From positions 8,680,001 through 8,744,000 of the forward strand of contig JBBMOL010000012.1 in NCBI GenBank assembly GCA_037954665.1: DNA of 64,000 nucleotides. Reading direction: 5' to 3'. A program made the translations under genes and the position numbers. The stretch is from Laguncularia racemosa. Lineage: Eukaryota; Streptophyta; Magnoliopsida; Myrtales; Combretaceae. The notes under the pieces were generated by a model. That model searched no databases. It had not been told where the DNA came from and saw only the letters and a program-made list of their open reading frames with translations. Positions 54,561 through 64,000 of this stretch are shown here, in pieces (position 1 is the stretch's first letter; every line of letters begins with the position of its first letter).

Positions 54561-56520
54561 AGCAAATCAACTAGTTGATGCATTAACTAACCTAAAGAGA
54601 GCTATTATATTAAATATGCTAGTTGTAAATACTCCTACACAAACCGATGTCTATGAAGGACAATCTGTTAATGAAATACATAATGAGCTTAGAGTACACT
54701 AGAAGCATGATAGACCAATAAGTTCAAAAGATCCTCACAAAAAGAAATGAGTAATTGGTCAAGATGAGCCTATCAAAGGTACTCTCGAAGAGTCTAAAGC
54801 TATCACAAACAAAATAACTCTAAAAGAAGTCCAAGTACCTGAAATTGATGAAAATGAAGAAATCTTAGTAAGTTATGTCTTTATGGGGAAAGGATTGAGC
54901 CAAAGGAAAAAAAGTGGTCAACAATACTTTTATATATACTATAGCACTTAATGTTATGAATAATAATGAGGATCATTAACTACATCCATGATGAATGTTG
55001 AAGTAGATGTTGGCTAAAATGGAAAGAGGCAATTCAAGCAAAACTAAACTCACTTGAAAAACATGAAGTCTTTAGACCCATAGTCTAAACACCTGAAGGT
55101 GTAATACCTATTGTATACAAATGGGTATTTATACATAATGAGATTAGAAAAATGAAGTTGAGAAATATAAAGCACGATTTGTTGCACAAGGTTTTTCACA
55201 AAGATCTAGAGTTGATTATGAGTTCACATAATCTCCCATAATGGATGCAATTACATTTCATTATCTCATTAGTTTAGTAGTGCATGAAAAACTTCATATG
55301 CATCTTATAGATGTTTTTACAGGCTATTTATATGATTCCATAAGGATTTAAGATGCCTGCAACATATAATTCAAAATTCTGATAACTTTATTCATTTAAA
55401 TTTCAAAGATCTCTTTATGAATTAAAGCCATCTAGATGAATTTGGTACAATTGTCTCAATGGATATTTGTTATAATAATGTTATAAAAATGAAAATATAT
55501 GTCAATGTGTTTTTATAAAGCAAGTAAATTCAAGATTTGCAATTGTTGATGAATATCATTAGAATTCCTAAAGAGGCTCTAAAGGCAATAGATTGTTAGA
55601 AAAGGGATGTTTAAATGAAAGATCTTGGAAAAACAAATTTTTGTCTTGACTTGCAAATTGAGCTTTTGAGAGATTGAATTTTCATTCATCAATTAACATA
55701 TATAGAAAGAGTTCTTAAAAAAATTTACATAAATAAAGCACATCCATTAAGTAGCACAATGATTGTTTGCTCACTTGATGTGAAAAAGGATATTTTTCGT
55801 TATTGAGATCATAATGAAGAATTTCTTGGTCCTAAAGCACCATATTTTAGTGCAATTATTGTACTCATGAATCTTGGCAATAATACAAGGCTTGATATAA
55901 CTTTTGCTACTAACTTTTTAGCTAGGTTTTGTTTGTATCCAACACAAAGACATTAAGGTATAATTGATATAGGTTTGTTGTATGCAAGTGGATATAGACC
56001 ACAACTCGTTGGTTATGCAAATGTTGGATACCTATTTGATTCACACAATGTCCGATCTCAAATGGGTTATCTATGTTTACAAGTAGTAGTAAAATTGTAT
56101 CATGGTATTCTACAAAGCATACACTTGTTGTTGTTTCTTCAAATCATGCAAAGATTATAGCAATTCATGAAGCAAGTCGAGAATGTGTATGGTTAAAATC
56201 CACGACTCAACAAAATTGAGAGACATGTGGTTGCCTTCCAAAAGGGGGACTGTAATCATACTATACAAAGACAATGCCACATGTATAGCTCAACTAAAAG
56301 AAGGATATATCAAAGTAGAAAGACTAAAGCATGTTTTACCAAAAAAAATTTCCACTTATGATCTTAAGAGGAATGGGGATATTGATATTCAACAAATTTA
56401 TTCAAGTGATAATCTAGCAAACCTATTCACGAAGGAAATACTTATGTCGACTCAGAATTCTTTAGTGATAAAATCAATAAGGAGAGTGTATTGGGAATGA
56501 TTTACTCTTTTTCCTTCACT
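54561..56520 (+). pseudogene. copia-3 RT and RNase H remnants
   Basis: Readable blocks include EVQVPEIDENEEI (about 54830), KHEVFRP and VYKWVFI, then YKARFVAQGFSQRSRVDYEF (about 55170-55230), the RT entry. YGYLYDS- and YNSKF-type pieces follow. The YVDD box is not intact. The RNase H region has IFIHQLTYIERVLK, GYANVGYL (in place of GYADAGYL), HVRSQMGYL-type sequence and the C-terminal DLKRNGDIDIQQIYSSDNLA, followed by LFTKEI. Positions 56183-56500 form the last open part. Frameshifts and stops are frequent. Confidence 0.8.
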
Positions 56521-56590
56521 AGGCTTTTCCCCCATAGGGTTTTTCTCTAGTATGGTTTTAATGAGGCATATTACTTGTACAATAAACATC

Positions 56591-56599
56591 CAATGGGAG
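56591..56599 (+). other. Polypurine tract of copia-3
   Basis: CAATGGGAG directly precedes the TGTTATGGG start of the 3' LTR, as in related copia elements. Confidence 0.65.
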
Positions 56600-56864
56600 T
56601 GTTATGGGCTCATTCATTATTACAAATATCTATTTATTTGTATTTATTGAGAATTATTACCTTCCTTGTATAATGGAATATGGTATATTCCTTTTACAAT
56701 GAACCTCCCTTGTATAATTGACTTGGTTAGCATATGTTTTCATCTATAAAAACCACTTCAATGTTACATATGAGATGTTACATCAACGATATATTTGATT
56801 TATTACCTCTCTACTCTCTAGTTTCAAATTTTTTTTTTTTGCATAATAATTTTATTTTTTAACA
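56600..56864 (+). repeat. 3' LTR of copia-3
   Basis: It begins TGTTATGGGCTCATTC and ends TTTTTTAACA. A TATA box CTATAAAAA lies at 56744-56752. It pairs with 51975-52212. Confidence 0.82.
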
Positions 56865-59680
56865 AAAAGTATACTTTCCACCTTTGTTTATAGTAGTAAG
56901 TAAAGGAATGGAAAAAAAAATTGTGTTTCCCTTATTTTGTTAATTAGTGTTAGAAAAAGGATTTAAGAAAAAACAAAGTATGTAATAAATAAAATATCTG
57001 ATTTTATCTTAGTAGAAATCATTCACTCCAATTTTAAAGGAGAAAAAAAAAATCAGCTTTAGAATGATAATTTCAAATAAATGTTATTCGTCCTATATGG
57101 TAATGTTCCTTATCTCTCATTATTTTCCTGTTTTTTCTTAAGCAAATCTTTCGAAAATCAATTGTTTAATGATTCATATATTTTAGTGTGAATTTATGAC
57201 GATGAGGTTGATCTCAATATAGTTAAGTTTGATAAGTTTTTCTTAATTGGTAGCTGGTGATCTATTTTTTAAATTCGATATGATGTACCAGGATATAGAA
57301 AGAAAAAACAATTTTAATTAATGAAAAATTGAAAAAAAAAACATAAAAATTTAGAAAACAATTGTTAAAAAATAAAAATAAAATAAAACGTGATATGAAC
57401 TAAAATAAAAGTGCAATCATTACTTAGCTTATCGACCACCTTGGCCAAGAATGACTAGGTAGTGTACATGTGGTTTGAACTAATTAAGTACAATAATTTT
57501 TTTGTTTTAGTAATGGTTGAAAAATATTTATATATTTTTAAAAGTTATAAAAAATAAAAGCATATTTTAATGTTTACGAGATTTATACACATCTGATATA
57601 GTTTTAGAATATATTTGCAACTTACTTGAAAAATTGTAGCTTTTCTCATAATTCATAACTTTAATATGCTACGAATTTCATAGCAAAATCCTATTAATTA
57701 AACAAACTTACATTATCTGATTAGATTTATGAATTTTAAGTAGATTAATATAATTAAAGGAAAATTAAAAAAATACATCATGAAATAAAACAACATCACG
57801 AAAAATAAAGGTGGTCTGTGAATTTTGAGGAAAGTTACATATTTAAAGAAAACCTTCAAAAAACCATGAAATCACGTGAAAAAATAAGAAGAAATGTATT
57901 GATTGAGCAATATTATATTTTTTTTAGACGAACTATGAAATGTTGAGAAAAATCAAATGAATGTTAAAAATTAAGAGAAAATTACAAAATATATATATAA
58001 TTTGAATCTGATTTCCAGGAAATTAAGCAAAATTACTAATTTTAAGAACATTATAAAGTTAAAGCAAATAATGTGCCTATGAGGAAGATCCTAGGCTGGT
58101 CAAGCTCACAAAGAACTCCACCAATAAAGTCTTGGGAAACGGTCATTGACCGCATGAGCAATGAATATCTTTATGGGTTTTAAATAAGTTGAGTAGTAAT
58201 TAAGAATATAGATGACTCCCATTTAGATATGACTCAACAAGAAAGATCGAACTACACTCAGTCTATTTGCTATAATTCACAAAAAAAATCAAACAGTTTT
58301 GCTTACCATAATCAAACAAGACCGATAAGGACAAGGGGTTTTTGAATCAATAGAAATCAATCAAGAAAAAATTCACTAACTTATCAAAGATTGTTTACCT
58401 AGTAGGGTTACATAATATTTATAAATACATCCTACAGTATTATAAGGATAGAAAGTAAAATGATAAGGAAATAAAATAAGCCAATACTAAAATCATATAA
58501 CTATCGAATATCTAATTTTCTAGAATATAGATATCTATGTATTCAGCCGAATCTTTATATATTTTCACGTATCATTAAGTCATCATTAAGTCAAAAGCCA
58601 TCAATTGAAAAATACCTTCCTTAATTTCAAAAGCATCTTCCTTTGATTTCATCTCGTTCTAAAGTTCTCACCATTTTACTCATTTCAAAACTCAAAATGA
58701 TGAAGCATAAAAATATCTTTGAGCACTTCTTCTTCATATAACAAAGAAGCAACTAACATTCTTTGAACCATATTATTTAAGCTCTATGATCTCGATCTAG
58801 TTATAGGTCCACTACATGCACACTTCTAACCTTTATTGCATCGAAGCTCTCGCTTCTTTTTCTGATTCCATCAGCAGAGTCATAAATTCTTTTTCTGGAA
58901 GTGATGTTGTGCAAACTAAGAACAATTACGAACATAAAGCACAGTCATAGAAAATGGCAAATTGTAAATTCGTCTCCAAGACTCTTGTCAAATGTAAATT
59001 ATAGCGCCCCAAAATTTAGACTTAAAAATTTACTAAAATGTTCAATTTCTTGCCCAAAAGTAACTTCTTGTATTCTTACAAGAACAATAAAATATTTCAA
59101 GTCCTCTAACAAGAAAACGATACAACTTTCAACAGCAAACATTATTGCATGATTCTGTGATGCTACTCTAATTATAAATCACTCTTCCTGAGACTACCCA
59201 TTTCAGAATGCTCTTTAAGCATTTAATCCTCCTACTTTATTATCCAATTTTCTCAATTTTGGAAAATGTTGAATAAGTGATGAGCTCGAGGACCAATAAG
59301 AAGCCTGTACCTATCTCCACCAAATCAAGCAATGGTTTCAAAAATACACATAAAAATAGCAATATTGCAATACCTCATATGAGTCTACAAAAGGATATTG
59401 CGCTCATGCATTCATAAAATTTAATACATAGATTATTCATATGTTTTCAAAACTTTATATTAGACACTGACTATAAATATAGAATCGATAAATGATTTAA
59501 TAGGATGTATAAGGATTATCAAAACCAGTTGCTCACATTCACAGCGTACGACCACGATACAGCAGGTGAAAAGCTCGAAGCACCAACACAATTTGGCGAG
59601 AATCCCATCCGCATCTAAAGAGTGACTCAAAGGGCTTAATCTCAAAGCCCCAAAGGGCTCAACCGGTGTCACAATACCGG
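56865..59680. other. AT-rich DNA without a recognisable gene
   Basis: Positions 56865-58080 are extremely AT-rich with many A-runs. Around 58110-58450 and 58600-59350 the composition is less biased, and the text looks like an old untranslated retroelement part. The 83-codon ORF at 58901-59152 shows no motif. No LTR pair or terminal repeat was found. Confidence 0.4.
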
Positions 59681-59689
59681 GTTTGGTTT

Positions 59690-60110
59690 GAAATGATATT
59701 CTTACTTATCGATTCAAATTGTAATTGCCTTTGCGACCATGGTCACCCAAGGGTTGTGACCAGTTCAAGCTCAAACCAACCTTTGGCTGGTTCCATGGAC
59801 ATTCTCCATTCTTTCAGTTATCTTCTTGTATTTAGTTAGTTAGTTTTCATTATTTTAATTAGTCCCGCTAATTTCCTTCAGTCATTTATTAGGGGTATTT
59901 TCATATTTCTAGTTTCCATTTTCGTGTATTTGCTTAGTTATTAGGATATCTTTTTATTTAAAGTCATTTCCTTTCATGGTTATCTAGGGTTTTGTTAAGA
60001 GCCTATATATAGCATCTTATGTACCAAAATATTATTATTGAATGAATGAATTGTTGGTATCATTAAACCTTTGTGGTTGCTATGGGTTGCTAAGATGTGT
60101 GCTCTCCTAA
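59690..60110 (+). repeat. LTR-like sequence with TATA box
   Basis: The end of this stretch has CCTATATATAGCATC at about 60002-60016, then about 40 bp on ATTATTGAATGAATGAATTG, then a GTTGCTATGGGTTGCT segment. Short T-rich repeats (TTAGTTAGTTAG) lie upstream. This arrangement, TATA box plus an early AATGAATGAA signal, is common in plant LTRs. No second copy lies in the window, so it could be a solo LTR or a truncated element. Confidence 0.35.
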
Positions 60111-60840
60111 CTCACGAATATTGAGGGTTTTTACTTTCTTTTTTCATCAAGTTCTTATCAATCTAGTTTAGATCATGATGAAGCTTATTGATTGGATATA
60201 CAAGTCATATCAAATTCCTTTTAATGCCCATCAAAGTTATATAAGTCTTGCATAATATGGATCTATTATTTGATCATGAACTAGCTCAATTTCAATTTTC
60301 ATTAGTAATATCAAATATTAATTCGATCCATATATCTTTTATTTCCATTTTACTAAGTTACTAAAAAAAACTTTAAAAACACCCCTTTTGCTATTTATTA
60401 GAATTGAAAAACCTTATATCCAAGATTCTCTATCAAAGAAGCAAGAAAATACAAGTTAGGACACAGTAAGGTTAACCCTTAGGCTTATGTGTGGTCAACT
60501 AAGCTACTAGGAAGGTAAGAGGGGACTAGGCCACTAGGCCAGTTAATCACTTAATTGAACCAACTACCTCGATCCACCCTAAACAATCCTTAGTTGATTG
60601 GGTAGTCCCTATAAGTGTTTGAATTTGTTATAAGGAGGTCTAATTAAGCAAGTAAGTGGGAAAACAAGTAATAGACCTAGGAATGATAATATTTAGTGTG
60701 TAAAATATTAATTTATGACATGTTACAAGATTTAAGATTTGATTTGGTTTGATATCAAGAGCTTAAGTGGGTACTAGGTACATAAATTACTGCTTATACA
60801 TTGTTTAAGCATGCAAGATTACATTTTTAAAATAAATATT
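60111..60840. other. AT-rich DNA, nothing recognised
   Basis: It may continue the LTR-like element to its left as an internal part. No ORF or motif is visible. Confidence 0.4.
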
Positions 60841-60903
60841 ATCTTATGTATAATATGCCAGTTATGAGAAACCATTATAGTATGACAAATAAATTTGGAT
60901 ATG

Positions 60904-61045
60904 AGATCTTGGAACCTCTTGGTTTATTTGGTTGTGATCTTGGAACCTATGGCTTCACCTATTTAAATGAGATCTTTAGATTCAACATTTTATATAAGGT
61001 CTTGGAATTTTCGTATTCAACATCATATAAGATCTTAGAATTTGT
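60904..61045 (+). repeat. Degenerate repeats of GATCTTGGAA
   Basis: GATCTTGGAACCT occurs twice, 34 bp apart (60905 and 60936), and a longer unit, ATTCAACAT followed by ATATAAG and TCTTGGAATTT, occurs twice near 60980 and 61016. The resulting 71-codon ORF at 60846-61061 is a product of the repeats, not a gene. Confidence 0.65.
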
Positions 61046-61880
61046 AGATACAATTTGCTAATAAATTTGGTTTTAAAAGGAAAAATAATAAAATAAAGCA
61101 TTTTTACAAATTATATTATAATATGTAATTTCAGAAGTTCTTTCTTTTTTTATATTCCATTTTTTATTGGATCATTAATATATTTCAATAATTTTTTTCT
61201 TAAATCATATTATTGCAATATATAGTTTTGTAAGTTTTTACCTTTTCATACTATGGATTTTTATCCATTAAATTTATTCATGGTATTTATTCATGGTATT
61301 ATTATTGTCATTACTATTATTTAATGTGAGCATAAGGGTTGATTGTAGGATTAATAGCATTTATTTGCATTAACATTTAGCATGCAAGTAGATGGTTGTA
61401 TTGTGATGTCAAGTTTCTCTATCTCTCAATTCCATTTTTCTATGAATTCATATTCTTTCAGATGCTTAGGGTCAAAGAAATAATTTGAAGATGTGATAAT
61501 GGTGGTTTCAGGGGAAATATGATTTTAAAAGGTAATAAATTTCATTATCTAATTTATTAGTGTTTTTAAAAAATAATCTTTTTTATATACAATCTTATTC
61601 TTGTGATGCTATATCAAAGTACATTTATTTTAAAAGATTTATAAACTTTTTTTTTTCTTTGTATTAGTGCAAAAAAATGGATCTTTATATATGTGAACAG
61701 GAAGTTTAAGGATCTCCACACCTCATATGAATGGATTTTGTAATGTATTTGACTTTTCATATTTATTTCACAATCTTCAACTTATCTTTTTATTTTATTT
61801 GATATATTTACAATTTGCTCTTAGATGTTTTTTGTTTATTCGGATGGTAACTTGATGAAGAGAATTTTTTAAGAGGACCA
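61046..61880. other. AT-rich DNA, nothing recognised
   Basis: Short TATTCATGG and TTATTATT repeats occur near 61280-61320. There is no coding frame. Confidence 0.4.
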
Positions 61881-62285
61881 TCGTAATAATTTATAAATGC
61901 AAGGAATTGAAGAATCACCTAATGAAGTTGTTGTTATTGATGCTTCTTACGCTACTATATTTAAAAAAAAAAAAATTGAATTATTAGCTTAAAGTTACAT
62001 AGCACCATGGTGAATTGAAAGGCACCATTTTCCTTGTGTAGCTTGCGGTAAATTATTATTCTAATCCTTTCCTTAGATATGAATGTAATAATTAATAAAT
62101 GCATTGCATTGAAGAATCATAAAAGATATAATTATTTTTATATTTTATTCTAATGTATTTCGAAGAAGTTTAAATTATTAGATTATGGAAAGCATGGCAA
62201 ATTAAAAGACACTATTTTCCATGCTTTTCTTGTGGGTTAATTGCTATTGTATTCTTTTTATGATATGATGAAACTATATAATGTT
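61881..62285. repeat. Diverged tandem duplication, period about 203 bp
   Basis: TCGTAATAATTTATAAATGCAAGGA at 61881 reappears as TGTAATAATTAATAAATGCATTGCA at 62084, each followed by TTGAAGAATCA, and later by AAAGGCACCATTTTCC and AAAGACACTATTTTCC. The copies are about 70% alike by eye. Confidence 0.6.
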
Positions 62286-63060
62286 ATTTGTGGATTTTTT
62301 TAAATATTATTATTATTATTATCTTATTTCAAATGTGTGCTTAATAACCGAATAAGTTGTATAAAATTAACATTAAATAAACAAACAACTTGATGGAAAG
62401 AAAGAAGTATAAATCAAGAATTTGGTAAATTGCATTCTAAAGATATAACCAATTAAAAATGTATTATTGACGCATCATATTTTATGAAACCTATAATAAC
62501 TATTAAAAGTTTTCTTTTAGCATTTATAGATTCCTTGAATTTGGACTATAATTTTATGTGAACAATCTTATTTGTTTATGTTTACTTAAAAATTACAATT
62601 CAATATTGCATTGCTTTGAGTTGTGATGGGCGTTTTGTATTGATTAATTATTGTCATTAATTAGCTAATGTTATTAATTAGTTATTATTATTTGCCATAA
62701 TTATTTAATATTCCAATTCACTATTTCATCTCCTATTAATTAATTTAGTTGATAATTAAGTTTAAAAAAATTAATAAAGAAACACATATACAATATTAAA
62801 GGATAAGATCTTTCTCTTTCCAAATTATTCATGTATAATCTATATAAATAGCTTGACAACGTATGGACATAATGTTTAAAACAATGATGAATAGGAAATG
62901 TTTTATATAATATTTTAAATCATTTAAGTAAATTCATTATTAAGTAATTTTAGAAACACCTATCTTATCATACTTTCATCTATGCATTATGTAGGCTTTT
63001 TAACGAGTTATGATATTAAATTAAAAAACATTGTGTGTATGTTATTTGCTGATTAGTGTG
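62286..63060. other. AT-rich DNA, nothing recognised
   Basis: An ATT run lies at about 62305-62322. There is no coding frame and no terminal repeat. Confidence 0.4.
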
Positions 63061-63073
63061 GTTGATGAATTAG

Positions 63074-63148
63074 TGTATCTATTTAAGCTTGCATGCAATA
63101 TGACATTGAATCAATGTATCTATTTAAGCTTGTATGTGGTATGACATT
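63074..63148. repeat. Tandem duplication of 41 bp
   Basis: TGTATCTATTTAAGCTTG starts at 63074 and again at 63115. The remainder of each unit (ATGCAATATGACATT and ATGTGGTATGACATT) differs at a few positions. Confidence 0.8.
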
Positions 63149-63859
63149 TATGTATGTATGGGTAGTATCTCTATATTCGTTTCATAACTCATTCATGTTG
63201 GTCAACTACTTTTGATGTTATAAGTTAAATCTATAAGTAAAGTTCACTAATTGAGAGTTTAAAAAGATTTATTTTCCAAATTTACTATCAAAGAGTTAGA
63301 TAATGGTTTTAAGACTTGTATACTCTTAGTGTGGTAAAAGTATGCAGTGAAATTGTCATACCTTGATCTTAGAGCATGACACTTTACTTGCTAAGAACCT
63401 TCCCTCCCTAGAAAAACTACAAAATTGCAAGATGACATCACAAGCTCCACACCATTTGATGGAGAATTTTTATATGAAGTTTTGGAGCATTATAAAGAAG
63501 TGCAAAGTCAATATCCACATCATAGTTTGCTTGATTTAGTTGATAGTCCAAAGATTATAAAGGAATTCACATTGTGGTAACCCACTCGACCTTTCCTTAG
63601 ATACAAATGATAAAGGACAATTATAAATTTGTATAACTTAGTTACCTCAATACTCTAACTAGAGCACTTGTATTATAATTTGTTTTTTAATGAAAGCTTT
63701 TATTATAAACTTACTATTCAAAACAACACATCACCACTAATGAATATTCTTTCATTTAAGTTGCAACAAAAAGCTCAAGTAAAAGGTATATTAGTAGATT
63801 TAAGGAAAATTTTTTACTATCACATAGAAATCTAATAAATTATTGTCGAGTCTAATTTT
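63149..63859. other. Unassigned DNA
   Basis: I see no gene. On the plus strand, 63410-63560 can be read as a broken peptide-like stretch, with no motif I recognise. Confidence 0.35.
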
Positions 63860-64000
63860 TTATTTCCCATTTCTAATCCGATCTATACTAGACCATATGC
63901 TCATCTAATGTAGATCCTCGACTTGAGTTAGGAATTTCGTTTTGTTTTGGAGTCGCCACCTAACTGTTGTTGGGAAAAATTGAATTAGGACTAATTGAGC
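63860..64000 (+). repeat. Start of a probable retroelement (GGAGTCGCCACC motif)
   Basis: GTTTTGGAGTCGCCACCTAA at about 63943-63962, followed by GGGAAAAATTGAATTAGGA, is a sequence style I associate with internal or LTR-near parts of several plant LTR retrotransposons. The window ends before any domain appears. Confidence 0.35.

Larger units (their letters stand above)
51975..56864 (+). mobile_element. Ty1/copia retrotransposon copia-3, highly degraded
   Basis: The 3' LTR (56600-56864) is clear and a related 5' LTR ends near 52212. Between them, on the plus strand, lie gag, a zinc knuckle, protease, GAG-pre-integrase, RT and RNase H. The integrase core is missing between about 54530 and 54560, where pre-integrase sequence jumps to the post-integrase ANQLVDALTNLKR block. 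About 1 kb of unrelated AT-rich DNA separates the zinc knuckle (about 52810) from the protease (about 54030), where less than 0.3 kb is usual. Frames are broken throughout. Confidence 0.85.

Noticed and set aside
60846..61061. A 71-codon ORF as a gene
   Set aside because: Its sequence is made of repeated GATCTTGGAA units, and there is no start context or motif.

Overview
This is plant nuclear DNA, most likely from a eudicot. It is AT-rich and dominated by decayed LTR retrotransposons and hAT-type DNA elements. One intact protein-coding gene is visible, a single-exon DUF4220/DUF594 membrane-protein gene at 37862-39799, a family known only from plants. Neither the sequence nor the gene lets me name a genus. 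I see no tRNA or rRNA gene, no organelle insert and no CRISPR array. All family calls rest on motifs read by eye; no database search was run.

Left part (1-9654). Positions 1-4819 are the 5' half of a minus-strand Ty3/gypsy element of Tat type (LTR, gag, protease, RT, RNase H), cut by the window edge. About 4.8 kb of AT-rich DNA follows, with a small GC-richer patch and a hAT-like relic carrying many GGTTAA/TTAACC motifs.

Centre (9655-34442). This is the main structure: one minus-strand Tat-type element opened by later insertions. Its 3' LTR and polypurine tract are at 9655-10098, an antisense plus-strand ORF (PF04195-like, with its own TATA box and introns) at 16268-19126, the end of pol at 19870-20823, the rest of integrase, RNase H, RT, protease and gag at 29192-33500, and its 5' LTR at 33929-34442. 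A Ty1/copia element (10382-15180, exact 5-bp target duplication CCAGT) sits in its 3' internal region. A second copia element (20824-29191) splits its integrase. That copia element is itself split inside its integrase by a short gag-protease-only element (23247-26654). The order of insertion is therefore Tat element, then copia-2, then the gag-only element; copia-1 is independent of the last two.

Right part (34443-64000). A 649-bp hAT-type MITE lies next to the Tat 5' LTR. The DUF4220/DUF594 gene follows after about 2.5 kb. Beyond it are long unassigned AT-rich stretches, a 1384-bp hAT-type element with an exact 8-bp target duplication and an internal 414-bp tandem duplication (46847-48230), a zone of TAGGCCCA/TGGGCC motifs, a zone of GTCAA motifs, a third and heavily degraded copia element on the plus strand (about 51975-56864), and about 7 kb of AT-rich DNA with LTR-like pieces and short tandem duplications.

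All transposon coding regions carry several stops or frameshifts and look non-functional. Many of the stops could have come from C-to-T changes, as expected for methylated plant repeats.
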